This document shows, piece by piece, positions 20,756 to 29,248 of a stretch of 64,000 nucleotides of DNA; the first letter of the stretch is position 1, and each line of letters opens with the position of its first letter. Below the pieces are notes generated by a model, which saw nothing but the letters and a program-made list of their open reading frames with translations, made no database searches and was not told the DNA's origin. The position numbers and the translations under genes were made by a program. This DNA comes from Sutterella wadsworthensis 2_1_59BFAA. GTDB taxonomy: Bacteria; Pseudomonadota; Gammaproteobacteria; Burkholderiales; Burkholderiaceae_F. The stretch spans positions 283,800-347,799 of the forward strand of contig NZ_JH815514.1 in the NCBI RefSeq assembly GCF_000297775.1, given 5' to 3'.

Positions 20756-21160
20756 ATGGCTGGCGTTAAGGTACTGGTAACTACAGACGGGTCTAATTTG
20801 AGTGACAAGGCGATTGATACGGCCATCGATCTGACGAAGCAGCTCGGCGGCGAACTCATCGGCATGACTTCGGTCGTCGGCGAGGCCCCGACCGGTGGTT
20901 TTGAGGCCGAGGATGCCGCCGTCCGCGACCGGCTGGCCGCCATCAGCCGCAAGGCTGCCGAAAAGGGCGTCCCGTGCGAAGTGGTTGCCGAGCATGCAGA
21001 CGCCATCTGGAAGGGCGTGCTGGCCTGCGCCGTCCGCCACGACGTGTCCTTCATCGTGATGGCCAGCCGCGGTCTCGGCTCCATCGGCTCGTTCCTGCTG
21101 GGCAGCGAAACCCAGAAGGTCCTGCATCAGGTCGACCGCCCGGTCCTCATCGTCCGCTAA
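20756..21160 (+). CDS. universal stress protein, UspA family
   Basis: 134-residue single Usp domain. It starts KVLVTTDGSNLSDKA and has the ATP-binding pattern near the C-terminus: MASRGLGSIGSFLLGSETQK fits G-x2-G-x9-G-(S/T). It may therefore bind ATP, as one branch of Usp proteins does. An excellent ribosome-binding site (CAGGAGG) precedes the ATG. Its last 4 bp overlap the convergent yggU gene. The upstream region contains a 10-bp direct repeat (20659-20668 and 20681-20690). Confidence 0.93.
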   Translation: MAGVKVLVTTDGSNLSDKAIDTAIDLTKQLGGELIGMTSVVGEAPTGGFEAEDAAVRDRLAAISRKAAEKGVPCEVVAEHADAIWKGVLACAVRHDVSFIVMASRGLGSIGSFLLGSETQKVLHQVDRPVLIVR

Positions 21161-21495
21161 CCGTCGGACAAGAGCTTCTTCAAGGCTTCCAGAAGGTCGT
21201 CGGTCGAAAGGCCGACGACTTCTATTCGTTTTTCACGGCTCGTGTCGCCGCTCAGCAGACGCACGGAGCTCTTGGAGACGCCCAGCCCCTTGGAGAGGTA
21301 CTTGATCAGCGTCGCGTTGGCCTTGCCGTCCACAGGAGGAGAGGCCAGGGCGATCTTGAGCCTGTCGCCGTGAACGCCGACGACGGCAGTCCGCTTGGCG
21401 CCCGGTTGCGCGTGCACTGCGATGACGGGGGCGTTGTTCTTGCCGGTCGTCAGCCAGCTGGTGTTCGTGAAAGGGGACTCTGGGTTGGCGGGCAT
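21157..21495 (-). CDS. DUF167 / YggU family protein
   Basis: 112 residues. The DUF167 core is clear: VHAQPGAKRTAVVGVHGDRLK, then ASPPVDGKANATLIKYLSK and VRLLSGDTSREKRIEV. Members are small alpha/beta proteins of unknown biochemical role. The stop overlaps the end of usp by 4 bp, with the two genes convergent. hemE starts 41 bp from this gene's start, on the other strand, so the two share a short divergent promoter region. Confidence 0.9.
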   Translation of the reverse strand: MPANPESPFTNTSWLTTGKNNAPVIAVHAQPGAKRTAVVGVHGDRLKIALASPPVDGKANATLIKYLSKGLGVSKSSVRLLSGDTSREKRIEVVGLSTDDLLEALKKLLSDG

Positions 21496-21536
21496 GTCTA
21501 GCTCTTTTGTATTTCTTCCGTTTCTAAGTGGGAACC

Positions 21537-22601
21537 ATGAAACCGATCAACGATTGCTTTTTGCGTGCGCTCAAGCGTGAAAAAACCGATTTTACCCCCG
21601 TGTGGCTGATGCGTCAGGCCGGCCGCTATCTGCCGGAGTATTGCGAAACCCGTGCGCGCGCGGGCAGTTTCATGGGCCTCGCCATGAACCCCGATTACGC
21701 TACGGAAGTGACGCTGCAGCCGATCGACCGTTACGGTCTCGACGCGGCCATCCTTTTTTCCGACATTCTGACGGTTCCCGATGCCATGGGCCTCGGCCTG
21801 CACTTCGTGGCCGGCGAGGGTCCCGTGTTCGACCATCCCGTTCAGAGCGAGGAGGCCGTTGCCAAGCTCTACGTGCCTGAATCCGACAAGGAGCTCCGCT
21901 ACGTCATGGACGCCGTGACGTCGATCCGCAAGGCCCTCAACAACCGAGTCCCCCTGATCGGCTTCTCCGGCTCTCCCTTCACGCTTGCCTGCTACATGAT
22001 CGAAGGCCGCGGCAGCCGCGACTTCCGTACGGTCAAGACCATGATGTACCAGCGCCCCGACCTGCTCGAGCGCGTGCTTGACGTCAACGCCAAGGCCGTT
22101 GCCACGTATCTGAACGCCCAGATCGCCGCAGGCGCTCAGGCCGTTCAGATTTTCGACACCTGGGGCGGCATGCTCGCCGACGGCGACTTCCAGCGCTTCT
22201 CTCTGCGCTACACCCGCCAGGTGCTCGACAGCCTCGTTCGCGAAAACGAGGGCGAGGTTGTTCCGTCCATCGTCTTCACGAAGGGCGGCGGCGAATGGCT
22301 CTCCGAAATCGCGGCCTCCGGCTGCAATGCGGTCGGCCTCGACTGGACGGTCAACATGACCCGTGCACGTCGCGTCGTTGAGGACAAGGTCGCCCTTCAG
22401 GGCAACATGGACCCGCTCGCCCTCTTCGGCCCCGAGGAGACAATCCGCGCCGAGGCACGCAAGGTCATGGACGGCTTCGGTATGATTGGCAATGGCGGCC
22501 ATGTCTTCAATCTCGGACACGGCATCAACCAGTTCACGCCGATTGAAAACGTTCAGATCCTGGTCGACGAAGTTCACGAATATAGCCGACGCTATCACTG
22601 A
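21537..22601 (+). CDS. hemE: uroporphyrinogen decarboxylase
   Basis: Converts uroporphyrinogen III to coproporphyrinogen III in haem synthesis. I chose the ATG at 21537 ([15 protein letters not shown]), giving 354 residues, the E. coli length; a GTG three codons upstream is possible. Signature [15 protein letters not shown] is at the N-terminus, [16 protein letters not shown] in the middle and the late NLGHGI segment is present. Haem supply fits the cytochrome bd and globin genes in this window. Followed by a terminator. Confidence 0.98.
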   Translation: MKPINDCFLRALKREKTDFTPVWLMRQAGRYLPEYCETRARAGSFMGLAMNPDYATEVTLQPIDRYGLDAAILFSDILTVPDAMGLGLHFVAGEGPVFDHPVQSEEAVAKLYVPESDKELRYVMDAVTSIRKALNNRVPLIGFSGSPFTLACYMIEGRGSRDFRTVKTMMYQRPDLLERVLDVNAKAVATYLNAQIAAGAQAVQIFDTWGGMLADGDFQRFSLRYTRQVLDSLVRENEGEVVPSIVFTKGGGEWLSEIAASGCNAVGLDWTVNMTRARRVVEDKVALQGNMDPLALFGPEETIRAEARKVMDGFGMIGNGGHVFNLGHGINQFTPIENVQILVDEVHEYSRRYH

Positions 22602-22648
22602 TTCTCGATAGGGTTATGCACAGCTTTTTTCAACTGTGCGAGTCGTTG

Positions 22649-22690
22649 CAAAGGCGCTCAAGACGAAAGATGTCTTGGCGCCTTTGTCTT
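22649..22690 (+). terminator. intrinsic terminator after hemE
   Basis: Arms 22649-22664 and 22671-22686 form a long stem with one unpaired base, followed by T-rich TCTTTT. A second, smaller inverted repeat (GCACAG...CTGTGC) lies just upstream at 22619-22640. Confidence 0.85.
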
Positions 22691-22789
22691 TTAATGGACT
22701 GCAGGACAGTCCCGTTAGGGGATGCCTATTGAACAGATAGTGGCGCGAACAATGGATTTGGACAGGTTTTTAGGAAAAAGCTCGGAAAA

Positions 22790-22810
22790 TTGTCCACAAG
22801 ATTATCCACA
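22790..22810 (+). promoter_or_regulatory. tandem DnaA boxes upstream of priA
   Basis: TTGTCCACA at 22790-22798 (one mismatch) and the perfect TTATCCACA at 22802-22810, same orientation, 12 bp start to start. They end 26 bp before the priA start codon, in or near its promoter. DnaA control of priA is an inference. Confidence 0.7.
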
Positions 22811-22836
22811 TTTCTTCAAGGGGCGGGCCAGAGGCG

Positions 22837-24852
22837 ATGACAAAGGAAGCGGGCGATCTTTATGCAAAGGTGATGGTGGACACGCCGGGGCTCGGGCTGC
22901 TTGACTATGCCGTGCCGGCGGACATGCTCGTTGCAGTGGGGGACCGCGTCGTCGTGGGCCTGCGCACGCGGAACGTCGTGGGCATCGTGGCGGGGCTTCG
23001 GGCGGCCGCCGATTTCGCGGAGAACAGGGTCAGGCAGATCAAGGCCGTCCTGCGCGACTCCGCGCCCATGACCGAGGAGTGGTTGGCGCTGACCCGCTTT
23101 GCCGCGGGCTACTACATCCGCTCATGGGGCGAGGCGGCCGTGCCGACGCTTCCCGTCTTCTTCCGCCGCATTCCCGGCGTGAGGCATCAGAACCAGCTCG
23201 AAAAGCTGAAGAAGCTGCCGGAGCCCGCAGGCGAGGCAGGGCCGAAGCCCGCGCTCAACGACGAACAGAGTGCGGCGGTGGAGGCCGTCTCGACGGCTTC
23301 CGGCTACAGCCCCTTCCTTCTGTTCGGCGTGACGGGGTCGGGCAAGACCGAAGTCTATCTTCACATCATGGAGCGGGTTCTTGCCCGTGATCCCGAGGCT
23401 CAGGTCCTCCTGCTCGTACCGGAAATCAATCTGACGCCCCAACTCGAGGGCCGCGTGCGATCACGCTTTCCCGGCGAGAGCGTCGTGACGCTCAACTCAG
23501 ATCTGGCGGACATGGAGCGCGCGCGCTCCTGGCTTGCCGTACACGAGGGGCGCGCCCGCGTGCTCGTTGGCACGCGCATGTCGGTCTTCTCCAGCTTCCG
23601 CAAGCTTTCCCTCGTCATCGTCGACGAGGAGCATGACCAGTCGTTCAAGGCGGGGGACGGACTTCGATACTCGGCCCGAGACCTTGCCGTCTGGCGAGCC
23701 CACAGGAACGGGATTCCCGTCGTGCTAGGCTCTGCCACGCCTTCGATTGAAAGCTGGGTCAAGGCACAGTCTGGCGGCTACAGGCTTCTTGAGCTTCATC
23801 AGCGCGCCGTGCAGAATGCCCTGCTGCCTGCCATCGAGCTCATCGAGCCGCCGAGGCGTGGCTCGGGCGAGGCGCTCTCCGATGAGGCGTGCGCAGCCAT
23901 GAGCCGTTGTCTGGAAGCCGGCCGTCAGGTGCTTGTGTTTCTCAACAGGCGAGGTTACTCGCCCGTGCTGTCATGCCCCGCCTGCGGCTGGGTGAGCACG
24001 TGCAGGCGCTGCTCCACCTTCTCCGTCTTCCACAAGTCTTCCAGATCGCTGGTCTGCCACCACTGCGGCTGGCAGACGGAGGTGCCTGAAGCCTGTCCCT
24101 CTTGCGGCAATGTCGACATTCTGCCGCGAGGCATCGGCACGGAGCGTCTTGAGGAGGAGATCGGCCGGAGGTTCCCCGAGCGCAAGGTGCTTCGCATAGA
24201 CCGAGACAGTGTCTCCCGCAAGCATGAGGCTGAAAAGGCCTTCGCCAAGGTACACCGCGGAGAGGTGGACATTCTGGTCGGCACCCAGATGATCGCGAAG
24301 GGGCACGACTTCTACAATGTCGGTCTGGTCGTCATTCTCAATTCCGACGCCCAGATCCTGAGTCCTGATGCGCGCGCCAAGGAGCGGCTCTTCGCCACGC
24401 TGATGCAGGTGGCGGGCCGTGCCGGCCGCCACGGCGATCAGGGGCGCGTCGTCATTCAGACGCGGCTTCCCGAGGACCCCCTTTTCGGCGCTCTGGAAAA
24501 GCAGGACTACAGGGGCTTTGCGGAGTCTCTCGTCGAGGAACGCAAGGAAAACTGGTGCGTTCCCTTTGTCCATCAGGCACTGGTCACGGCGCAGGCGAAG
24601 ACGCTCGCCGAGGCACTCTACTTCCTCAACGCCTGCGCAAAGTCAGGCTTCAGCATGGCTCCCGAGGATGTCAGGGTCTTCGATCCCGTGCCCATGCCCC
24701 TCGTGCGCCTGATGGATGTCGAACGCGCCCAGTTGCTCGTCGAGGCCGACGGCAGGGCATCCCTGAACCGTTTTCTCTGGCAGTGGCAGGCAACCTTCAA
24801 TGCGCCCTCGGGCATCGACTGGACCATCGAGGTCGACCCGGCATCCATCTAG
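22837..24852 (+). CDS. priA: primosomal protein N', replication restart helicase PriA
   Basis: 3'-5' helicase that reloads the replisome at stalled forks. 671 residues (E. coli 732). Helicase motif I is GVTGSGKTEVYL (about residue 165), motif II is DEEHDQSFK, and the zinc-binding cysteine block runs CPACGWVSTCRRC then CHHCGW and CPSCG at about residues 380-430. The N-terminal 3'-DNA-binding domain precedes the helicase. Start at 22837 (MTKEAGDLYAKVMVDTPG); two DnaA boxes lie just upstream. Confidence 0.97.
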   Translation: MTKEAGDLYAKVMVDTPGLGLLDYAVPADMLVAVGDRVVVGLRTRNVVGIVAGLRAAADFAENRVRQIKAVLRDSAPMTEEWLALTRFAAGYYIRSWGEAAVPTLPVFFRRIPGVRHQNQLEKLKKLPEPAGEAGPKPALNDEQSAAVEAVSTASGYSPFLLFGVTGSGKTEVYLHIMERVLARDPEAQVLLLVPEINLTPQLEGRVRSRFPGESVVTLNSDLADMERARSWLAVHEGRARVLVGTRMSVFSSFRKLSLVIVDEEHDQSFKAGDGLRYSARDLAVWRAHRNGIPVVLGSATPSIESWVKAQSGGYRLLELHQRAVQNALLPAIELIEPPRRGSGEALSDEACAAMSRCLEAGRQVLVFLNRRGYSPVLSCPACGWVSTCRRCSTFSVFHKSSRSLVCHHCGWQTEVPEACPSCGNVDILPRGIGTERLEEEIGRRFPERKVLRIDRDSVSRKHEAEKAFAKVHRGEVDILVGTQMIAKGHDFYNVGLVVILNSDAQILSPDARAKERLFATLMQVAGRAGRHGDQGRVVIQTRLPEDPLFGALEKQDYRGFAESLVEERKENWCVPFVHQALVTAQAKTLAEALYFLNACAKSGFSMAPEDVRVFDPVPMPLVRLMDVERAQLLVEADGRASLNRFLWQWQATFNAPSGIDWTIEVDPASI

Positions 24853-24870
24853 TCGGGCACCTTCCGGACG

Positions 24871-24900
24871 TTTTTTGAACGGAGGGAATTCCGTTATAAT
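24871..24900 (+). promoter_or_regulatory. promoter of tRNA-Arg
   Basis: A perfect -10 hexamer TATAAT at 24895-24900 lies ten bases before the mature tRNA; a poor -35 (T-rich, 24871-24880) is all that is visible upstream. Confidence 0.6.
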
Positions 24901-24909
24901 GACCTTCTT

Positions 24910-24984
24910 CTCCGCGTGGTGAAATGGATATCATGCAGCCCTCCGAAGGCTGCGGTACAGGTTCGATTCCTGTCGCGGGGACCA
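24910..24984 (+). tRNA. tRNA-Arg (anticodon CCG)
   Basis: 75 nt including an encoded CCA end. Acceptor CTCCGCG pairs with CGCGGGG with one T·G pair. The anticodon arm is CAGCC-CTCCGAA-GGCTG, giving anticodon CCG (reads CGG). The T arm is ACAGG-TTCGATT-CCTGT. A terminator follows at once. Confidence 0.93.
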
Positions 24985-24991
24985 TTTTCGG

Positions 24992-25022
24992 ATCCCGTCT
25001 CGATCTTCGAGGCGGGATTTTC
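24992..25022 (+). terminator. intrinsic terminator after tRNA-Arg
   Basis: 12-bp stem with one wobble (arms 24992-25003 and 25007-25018), short loop, then TTTCTTT. The following 200 bp up to 25224 show no gene; they must contain the promoter of the DUF971-ubiE unit but I cannot assign it. Confidence 0.85.
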
Positions 25023-25224
25023 TTTGCCCGAAGATTACGGAAGGCGGGCGTCGTTAAGGCTGACGGCAGGGCGGATGGTGTGTAATGAGGTGCGGGCGCC
25101 GCTGTGGTGGCCGTCTGAAGCGGTTATCATTACAGGACTTCAAAAACGGCTGCTCAAACGGTCTTCGGACCGCGCCGAAACGACAGATACGGCCCGTCAA
25201 GAGGACGGGCGGAGATGATGGAAG

Positions 25225-25647
25225 ATGAAAATACCCGTTGATATTGCTCTTCACAAGAAGAGCCGCGAACTCGAACTCGTTTACGAAGACGGCCCCGTCC
25301 GTCTGAGCTTCGAATACCTGCGCGTGCTGTCTCCGTCCGCCGAAGTGCAGGGCCATTCGCCTGATGAAGCCGTGCTTCAGGTTGGCAAGCGCCTCGTCGA
25401 CATTACGGGCGTGCAGGTGGTCGGCAACTATGCGATCCAGTTCACGTTCTCCGACGGCCACGACTCCGGCATCTACAGCTGGGACTATCTTGAAAAGCTC
25501 GTCAACGAGAGGGACGTGCTCTGGCAGCAGTATCTCGACGATCTTGCCAAGAACGGCGCCTCCCGCGAACCGAACGATCCGGCCAACAAGCCCTTTGAGG
25601 AAAAGGCCGCCAAGCTGAAGCCCGCACACCACTGCTCCCATTCCTGA
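25225..25647 (+). CDS. DUF971 (gamma-butyrobetaine hydroxylase N-terminal-like) protein
   Basis: 140 residues. The DUF971 fold signature is present: LHKKSRELELVYEDG, LRVLSPSAEVQGH and the late FSDGHDSGIYSWDYL. Some relatives bind zinc or occur in iron-sulphur contexts, but the role is not established. The tail carries His/Cys (HHCSHS). It lies 15 bp before ubiE, a pairing common in betaproteobacteria, so a link to quinone synthesis is plausible. Confidence 0.9.
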   Translation: MKIPVDIALHKKSRELELVYEDGPVRLSFEYLRVLSPSAEVQGHSPDEAVLQVGKRLVDITGVQVVGNYAIQFTFSDGHDSGIYSWDYLEKLVNERDVLWQQYLDDLAKNGASREPNDPANKPFEEKAAKLKPAHHCSHS

Positions 25648-25662
25648 CAACAACCGCAAAAA

Positions 25663-26439
25663 ATGCAGAACAACAACAAGGACGAGGCCTCCAGACAGGA
25701 GGCTCACCATCAGATCGATTTCGGCTACCAGATGGTCGATGAGGACAAGAAGGCCGATCAGGTTCGAGAGGTCTTCGACAGCGTTGCGCCCAAGTACGAC
25801 CTTCTCAACGACGTGCTCAGCCTCGGGCTTCATCGCGTCTGGAAGAGCCGCTGCATCAATGCGACCGAAACGAAGCAGGGCCAGAAGGTGCTCGACATTG
25901 CCAGCGGCACCTGCGACCTTGCGATCGCGCTTGCCCGCCGTGCCGGCGCTGGCAACGTCGTGGCCACCGACATCAATCACGAGATGCTTGCGATCGGCGC
26001 CCAGCGCCTTCTTCAGGCGGGCTTCCCGTGCCCTGTCGTCGAGGCCGATGCTGAAATGCTCCCCTTTGCCGACAACACGTTTGATGTCGTGACCGTGTCC
26101 TTCGGCATCCGCAACATGACGCACAAGGACCGCGCCCTGCGCGAGATGCTGCGCGTGCTGCGTCCGGGCGGCAGGCTCCTCGTGCTGGAGTTCTCCAAGT
26201 GCCAGCCCTGGTTCAAGCCGATCTACGACTTCTATTCCTTCCGCTTCATGCCCTGGGCGGGCGGCGTCATCGCCGGCGACCGCGAGTCCTACCGCTATCT
26301 TGCGGAGTCCATTCGCATGCACCCCGACCAGCCGACTTTTGCAGGCATGATGACGGATGCGGGCTTTGAACGCGTGTCCTGGAAGAACATGACCTTCGGC
26401 ATCTGCGCCATGCACATCGGCTTCAAGCCCGGCGCCTGA
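25663..26439 (+). CDS. ubiE: ubiquinone/menaquinone C-methyltransferase
   Basis: SAM-dependent C-methylation of the quinone ring. 258 residues (E. coli 251). Motif I is KVLDIASGTCDLAIALARR; SFGIRNMTHKDRALREMLR and RPGGRLLVLEFSKC are also family blocks, as is SIRMHPDQPTF near the end. Quinone product would feed cytochrome bd. It sits between the DUF971 gene and a Tim44-like gene; ubiJ and ubiB, which often follow in relatives, are absent here. Confidence 0.97.
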   Translation: MQNNNKDEASRQEAHHQIDFGYQMVDEDKKADQVREVFDSVAPKYDLLNDVLSLGLHRVWKSRCINATETKQGQKVLDIASGTCDLAIALARRAGAGNVVATDINHEMLAIGAQRLLQAGFPCPVVEADAEMLPFADNTFDVVTVSFGIRNMTHKDRALREMLRVLRPGGRLLVLEFSKCQPWFKPIYDFYSFRFMPWAGGVIAGDRESYRYLAESIRMHPDQPTFAGMMTDAGFERVSWKNMTFGICAMHIGFKPGA

Positions 26440-26468
26440 TTTTTTCCACCACCAAGTGACCAACGACC

Positions 26469-27422
26469 ATGAAGAAATTTCTCGTTGCTTTTTTGATCTG
26501 CTTCAGCATGGTGACGACCAGCATGGATGCTGACGCCGCCAAGCGCTTCGGCGGCGGAAGCTCCTTTGGCCGTCCCGCACCGACTTTCAGCCAGAAGGCT
26601 CCGGCGCCGTCCGCCGCGCCCAAGGCGCCCCAACAGCAGAATGCTGCCGGCCAGCAGCGCCAGCAGCCCAACGCCGCTCCCGCGCAGCAGGCCCAGCGTC
26701 CGTCCATGATGCGTAGCGTCCTGACGGGCCTTGCCGCCGCACTCGGCATTTCCGCGCTTCTATCGCTGCTCGGCATTGAGGGCGCAGGCCTGGTGAGCCT
26801 CATCACAGGCATTCTCGCTGCCGTGGCGATCTTCTTCGTGCTGCGCATGGTGCTCGGCATGATGATGCGCAAGCGTGTCCAGACCTCTTCCGGCTATGCC
26901 GAGCCGATTCAGTACAGCGACGTGCCCAAGGATGAGCCGCAGCAGGCCGCCCGTACGTACGAAGCGCCCGCGGCTGCTTCCGGCGCCCGCACCGGTAGCG
27001 TGATGGACCAGTTCGCAGGCGGTGCCGCTCAGGATGACGGCGTGCGCGACATCACGCCCGACGACTTTGACCGCAAGGCCTTCCTCGAGACGGCGCTCGA
27101 ACAGTACCGCAAGCTGCAGAAGGCCTGGGATACGGGCAACGTGATCGAGATCTCCGACTTCACGACCACCGAGGTCTTCACTGCCATCACGCACCAGCTG
27201 CGCGAACGCGGCGCTCAGGCCTACAAGTCCGACATCAAGGAGCTCAAGAACGAGCTGCTCGGCATCACCGAGTCCGACGGCGTCTACCTCGCCAACATCC
27301 GCTTTACGGGCAGGATCGAAATCGATGGTGAAGTCGAGGAGTTCGATGAGACCTGGATCCTCGAAAAGCCCGTCGAAGGCGACGAGGGCTGGCTCCTCGG
27401 AGGCATTCAGCAGAACGCTTGA
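26469..27422 (+). CDS. Tim44-like domain protein, secreted or membrane-anchored
   Basis: 317 residues. An N-terminal signal-like segment (KKFLVAFLICFSMVTTSMDADA) is followed by KRFGGGSSFG, a conserved motif of bacterial Tim44-like proteins. A Gln/Pro/Ala-rich linker (about residues 45-80) precedes two hydrophobic segments (about 87-140). The C-terminal Tim44-like domain (from about residue 190) contains FLETALEQYRKLQKAWDTGN. The exact role in bacteria is unknown. A very strong terminator follows. Confidence 0.9.
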   Translation: MKKFLVAFLICFSMVTTSMDADAAKRFGGGSSFGRPAPTFSQKAPAPSAAPKAPQQQNAAGQQRQQPNAAPAQQAQRPSMMRSVLTGLAAALGISALLSLLGIEGAGLVSLITGILAAVAIFFVLRMVLGMMMRKRVQTSSGYAEPIQYSDVPKDEPQQAARTYEAPAAASGARTGSVMDQFAGGAAQDDGVRDITPDDFDRKAFLETALEQYRKLQKAWDTGNVIEISDFTTTEVFTAITHQLRERGAQAYKSDIKELKNELLGITESDGVYLANIRFTGRIEIDGEVEEFDETWILEKPVEGDEGWLLGGIQQNA

Positions 27423-27456
27423 CGGGCCGTCGATTTCTGTCATCGTTTTGTCATAT

Positions 27457-27506
27457 AAAAAACGTGTCCTTTCCCTCTGGCTGAGGGAAAGGACACGTTT
27501 TTTTTG
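27457..27506 (+). terminator. strong terminator after the Tim44-like gene
   Basis: Perfect 21-bp stem (27457-27477 and 27483-27503) with a 5-nt loop and flanking A and T runs on both sides, so it may work on both strands. Confidence 0.95.
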
Positions 27507-27651
27507 ATCTCGATGAAACAATGGTCGATTGGTGTCCCCGAGGTCGGATTTTTTACATTCTGCAGGGTACGGTGGGAGGCAATACGCCCTACAATTCGCG
27601 CGAATAAACAAGGTTTTCCCTTCAACGTCGTTTTATGAGGAAATATGTGAG

Positions 27652-29157
27652 ATGGCGCTGATTGGTTTTGTAATGCTCTACATGCTGGCGACGATCGCCA
27701 TCGGCCTCTATGCCGCAACGCGTGTGAGCAGTACGAGTGATTTTGCCCTTGCAGGGCGCAGTCTTCCGCTGCCTATGGTCATCACGGCAACGTTTGCCAC
27801 CTGGTTTGGTTCCGAAACCATTCTGGGTCTTCCCGGCCGCTTCATCGAGAGCGGCATTGTAGGTGTGATCGAAGAGCCGTTCGGCTCCGGCATGGCTCTG
27901 ATTCTTGTGGGCATGTTCTTCGCACAGAAGCTCTACAAGCTCAACATCCTGACGATCGGCGACTACTACCGCGAGCGCTACGGCCGCGGCGTCGAGGTTC
28001 TCTGCACGCTTTTCATCGTCCTCTCCTACCTCGGGTGGGTGGGGGCTCAGGTCGCTGCGCTCGGTCTCGTGATCAACCTGATCACCGAGGGCTACATCTC
28101 CGTGTCTGGCGGCATGGTGATCGGCACCGTCGTTGTGCTTGCCTACACGATGTACGGCGGCATGTGGTCCGTCGCAGTCACCGACTTCGTGCAGATGATC
28201 ATCATCGTGCTCGGCCTCGTTGCGATCCTCTTTTTTGCGTCGGATCTCGCGGGCGGTTTCGGCAAGGTGATCGACTACGCTCATGAGCGCGATCTCTTCA
28301 ATGCGCTTCCTGAGCCGACGGCGACCGGGTGGCTCTTTTGGATATCCTCCGCCATCACGATGATGATCGGCTCGATTCCGCAGCAGGACGTCTTCCAGCG
28401 CGTCATGTCCGCCAGAAACGTGCAGACGGCCGTGGCCGGCCCCGTCATCGGCGGCTGCGTCTACATCCTCTTTGCGTTTGTGCCGATGTTCATCGTCATC
28501 GCCGCCATTCTGGTAATGCCCGGCAGCGCGCAGGACATGCTCGCCACCGATCCGCAGCGCCTGTTGCCGACGCTCGTTCGTGACCACATGCCGCTCTGGC
28601 TCCGCGTGCTTTTCTTTGGCGCCGTGCTCTCGGCCGTGATGTCGACTGCGTCCGCCACGATGCTCGCTCCGTCGACTGCCTTTGTGAGCAACATCCTCAC
28701 GCACTTCGTCCGCCTCAACGACCGGAACATGCTCCGTGCGATGCGCTGGACGGTGTTCGGCTTTGCGATCATGGTGCTGTCGTACTCGCTCTTTGTCGAA
28801 GGCACCGCCATCTACGACATGGTGGCCATGGCCTACCAGTTCCCCGTGATCGGCGCCTTCTGGCCGCTCGTCTGCGGGCTCTACTGGAAGCGCACGACCC
28901 GTCAGGGCGTCTGGTGGTCGATGCTTCTCGGCGCCGGCGTCTGGACGGTGCTGACGACGACGGCGTTCGGCGACGTGTTCCCGAACGTCCTCGGCGGCTT
29001 CCTGGCTGCAGGCTTCGGCATGGTGGCGGGCTCGCTCGCCCCGACGCGTGGCAACCGCGAGTATCTGGCCTGGTGGCACGAAAAGAATCGTGACAATGTC
29101 GTCAACGAGCCTCTGATGCCCAAGCCGGCCGTTGTTCCGATCAGCTCGCCGGCCTGA
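27652..29157 (+). CDS. sodium:solute symporter family transporter
   Basis: Secondary transporter of the SSS family (TC 2.A.21). I start at 27652 (MALIGFVMLYMLATIAIG), preceded by TGAGG; 501 residues. About 13 hydrophobic segments are visible. Characteristic blocks: DFALAGRSLPLPMVITATF in helices 1-2, FGSETILGLPG, and YTMYGGMWSVAVTDFVQMI. The substrate is not resolved: choline, proline, pantothenate or a carboxylate are all possible. It stands alone between two terminators. Confidence 0.88.
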   Translation: MALIGFVMLYMLATIAIGLYAATRVSSTSDFALAGRSLPLPMVITATFATWFGSETILGLPGRFIESGIVGVIEEPFGSGMALILVGMFFAQKLYKLNILTIGDYYRERYGRGVEVLCTLFIVLSYLGWVGAQVAALGLVINLITEGYISVSGGMVIGTVVVLAYTMYGGMWSVAVTDFVQMIIIVLGLVAILFFASDLAGGFGKVIDYAHERDLFNALPEPTATGWLFWISSAITMMIGSIPQQDVFQRVMSARNVQTAVAGPVIGGCVYILFAFVPMFIVIAAILVMPGSAQDMLATDPQRLLPTLVRDHMPLWLRVLFFGAVLSAVMSTASATMLAPSTAFVSNILTHFVRLNDRNMLRAMRWTVFGFAIMVLSYSLFVEGTAIYDMVAMAYQFPVIGAFWPLVCGLYWKRTTRQGVWWSMLLGAGVWTVLTTTAFGDVFPNVLGGFLAAGFGMVAGSLAPTRGNREYLAWWHEKNRDNVVNEPLMPKPAVVPISSPA

Positions 29158-29180
29158 TAAAATTCATCTACCAGTCACAG

Positions 29181-29212
29181 GCGGGAGCCCTCGATGAGGG
29201 CTCCCGCTTCTT
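29181..29212 (+). terminator. terminator after the SSS transporter
   Basis: Perfect 12-bp stem (29181-29192 and 29196-29207) with a 3-nt loop, then TTCTTGTTT. Confidence 0.85.
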
Positions 29213-29248
29213 GTTTCAGAGTCACGCATTCCAGGACCACGCATATCC

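Noticed and set aside
24992..25022. Hairpin after tRNA-Arg as an attachment site for an integrated element
   Set aside because: It is a plain terminator; there is no integrase nearby and no repeat of the tRNA 3' end in the window.
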